From RI-92 sp037384645 (GTDB taxonomy: Bacteria > Pseudomonadota > Gammaproteobacteria > UBA6429 > Thiohalophilaceae), in the NCBI GenBank assembly GCA_037384645.1, contig JARRNT010000027.1, forward strand, positions 1 to 24,095: a stretch of DNA of 24,095 nt. The letters run 5' to 3'. The notes beneath the pieces were generated by a model, which worked only from the letters and a program-made list of their open reading frames with translations, was not told where the DNA came from and made no database searches. How positions within the stretch are numbered: the stretch's first letter is position 1; each line of letters opens with the position of its first letter. This document shows, in pieces, positions 22,977 to 24,095 of the stretch. The position numbers and the translations under genes are program-made.

Positions 22977-24095
22977 TCCGGTAGTTTGATTGCTCCCCGC
23001 TCCGTCATGAAACCACGCAACTCGGTGACTCGCGTGTTTGATGCTATGTGGGTGCGTGTTGCCGGCTTTCTGGGAAGGGTGAAAGGCTCGTATTCGCCAG
23101 TTAAGCATGCAGCCAGTACATCACCACACTTGGGGAGATCTATAATCGGGCGTCGGCTGGTCCTTCGTGCACTGGGTATTTTGCTATTGCTGGGCGCAGC
23201 CCAGGCGGCGCATGCCGGCACGGTTTTTTGCAGCTCATACCCGCTGGTCGGTCAATTCCATGTTATCAACTTGCCATCTTCTATCGGTATCGACGTAAGT
23301 TGCGAATTTAAAAATTTTCCGATTTCCAGTAAGTGGCCGAGTGGTCTAACCTCAACGCTTAACTTCAAGCAAAACCCCCTTCCGACGCTGGCCATATTCG
23401 AGAATGTCTATTACAGCGGGAATATGGCTTGCTCCAACACCAATACAAAAATCTGGTTTGTTAACAACGCCACTTATGCCGCCAACAACAGTTGCCAGGA
23501 TCTGTTTATCCCGGTTGAAACCATCGGTAAAGCGACGCCGGGGCCAACGGCTACTGTCGGCGTACCCTTTACTTACACGCTGACGATCCCGGTGATGTAT
23601 GACCCATCGACAGGGACTTATTACAACAATCCATCACCGAATAACCTGATCAACGCTACCGTCTATGACGATCTGACAGCAACTGGTGCTGACATGACCT
23701 ATGTCAGTAACACGGCCTATACCATCGATACGAGCGGGGGGATACATCCGATTTCGGGTGGACTCAATCTTTATATTGGAACTAAAACCCTGGGCACGGA
23801 TATTGTCACGGGTGACAACACGAAGCATCTTATATTCGATTATTCGAACAATCCCGCGTTGCAAAACATCCCTGCCGGTACTCAGGTCGTCGTTAAACTC
23901 ACGGTAGTGCTCGATAAAACTTCGACAAATGTCGACGGAACGCAATTTATCAATACCGCAAAATGGTGGTTCGGTCGCAAGATAGACGGGATCGACTATG
24001 CACCGTTGCCAGGCCAGTCGGGTGTCTCGCCGCCCATGACGATTGTCGGCCCTAACCTGATCATGACCAAGACGGCAGCGTCGCCCAGTATCAAT
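22974..24095 (+). CDS. Start of a large secreted surface protein (3' partial)
   Basis: The frame stays open to the right edge: 374 codons are visible, with no stop. The N-terminus is unusual: about 60 residues rich in Arg, Ser and Val precede a standard signal helix (RRLVLRALGILLLLGAAQA) with cleavage after AHA near residue 81. The mature part is Thr/Asn/Ser/Gly-rich and beta-like: a Cys-containing segment at 82-180 (TVFCSSYPLVGQFHV, GNMACSNTNTKIWF, ANNSCQDLF), then a domain resembling DUF11/conserved-repeat or isopeptide adhesin folds (VGVPFTYTLTIPVMYD, NATVYDDLTATGADMTYVSN, GTQVVVKLTVVLD), and a new repeat beginning with GPNLIMTKTAASP. Adhesin or surface-layer role is inferred from composition. 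Confidence 0.8.
   Translation, partial: MSGSLIAPRSVMKPRNSVTRVFDAMWVRVAGFLGRVKGSYSPVKHAASTSPHLGRSIIGRRLVLRALGILLLLGAAQAAHAGTVFCSSYPLVGQFHVINLPSSIGIDVSCEFKNFPISSKWPSGLTSTLNFKQNPLPTLAIFENVYYSGNMACSNTNTKIWFVNNATYAANNSCQDLFIPVETIGKATPGPTATVGVPFTYTLTIPVMYDPSTGTYYNNPSPNNLINATVYDDLTATGADMTYVSNTAYTIDTSGGIHPISGGLNLYIGTKTLGTDIVTGDNTKHLIFDYSNNPALQNIPAGTQVVVKLTVVLDKTSTNVDGTQFINTAKWWFGRKIDGIDYAPLPGQSGVSPPMTIVGPNLIMTKTAASPSIN

Noticed and set aside
22598..22989. Two short plus-strand reading frames (73 and 87 codons)
   Set aside because: Neither has a ribosome site or a recognisable domain, they overlap each other, and one runs into the ribosome site of the gene at 22974.

Overview
The window looks like a stretch of a gammaproteobacterial chromosome with moderate GC content. 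The best pointers are a YccA-type Bax-inhibitor protein very close to the enteric form, an NhaR-type regulator and an HPF/RaiA protein, plus many OM-type lipoproteins and a perfect CRP-type palindrome. Genus cannot be read from the sequence. I saw no tRNA, rRNA, insertion sequence, CRISPR array or integrase.

Layout. (1) 1-572: C-terminal end of a large secreted repeat protein with a terminal Fn3-like domain, open at the left edge. (2) 668-2748: nhaR-like LysR regulator, divergent from an HPF/RaiA gene that is followed by yccA and an intrinsic terminator. (3) 3094-4104: lipoprotein with a C-terminal Fn3-like domain. (4) 4260-6293 (minus): PAS-PAS-GGDEF-EAL protein with intact motifs for both c-di-GMP synthesis and breakdown. 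(5) 6680-9558: a LysR regulator divergent from a cupin / glutathione S-transferase / sulfotransferase operon, with repeated TTTACT half-sites between them. (6) 9953-22487: a 12.5-kb envelope cluster, all on the plus strand. (7) 22974 to the right edge: start of a large secreted surface protein, open at the edge and preceded by a very long leader.

The envelope cluster is the main interest. It encodes an OmpA-domain lipoprotein, a small periplasmic protein, a 668-aa periplasmic helical-repeat protein, a 1295-aa TPR lipoprotein with a duplicated disordered tail, a 247-aa TPR lipoprotein, a 103-aa exported protein, a TolQ/ExbB-type channel, two TolR/ExbD-type proteins and a TonB-like protein with an AgmX/PglI-type C-terminus. 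One channel protein, two ExbD proteins, TonB-like tails and TPR lipoproteins are the parts list of the Myxococcus AglRQS-Glt machine, not of ordinary TonB iron uptake or Tol-Pal. The first ExbD has Asn where the proton-carrying Asp should be, while the second keeps the Asp. The TonB-like protein has about 170 residues of mostly coiled-coil sequence on the cytoplasmic side of its only membrane helix. I infer a proton-driven trans-envelope machine of unknown output. Nothing in the window shows what it does.
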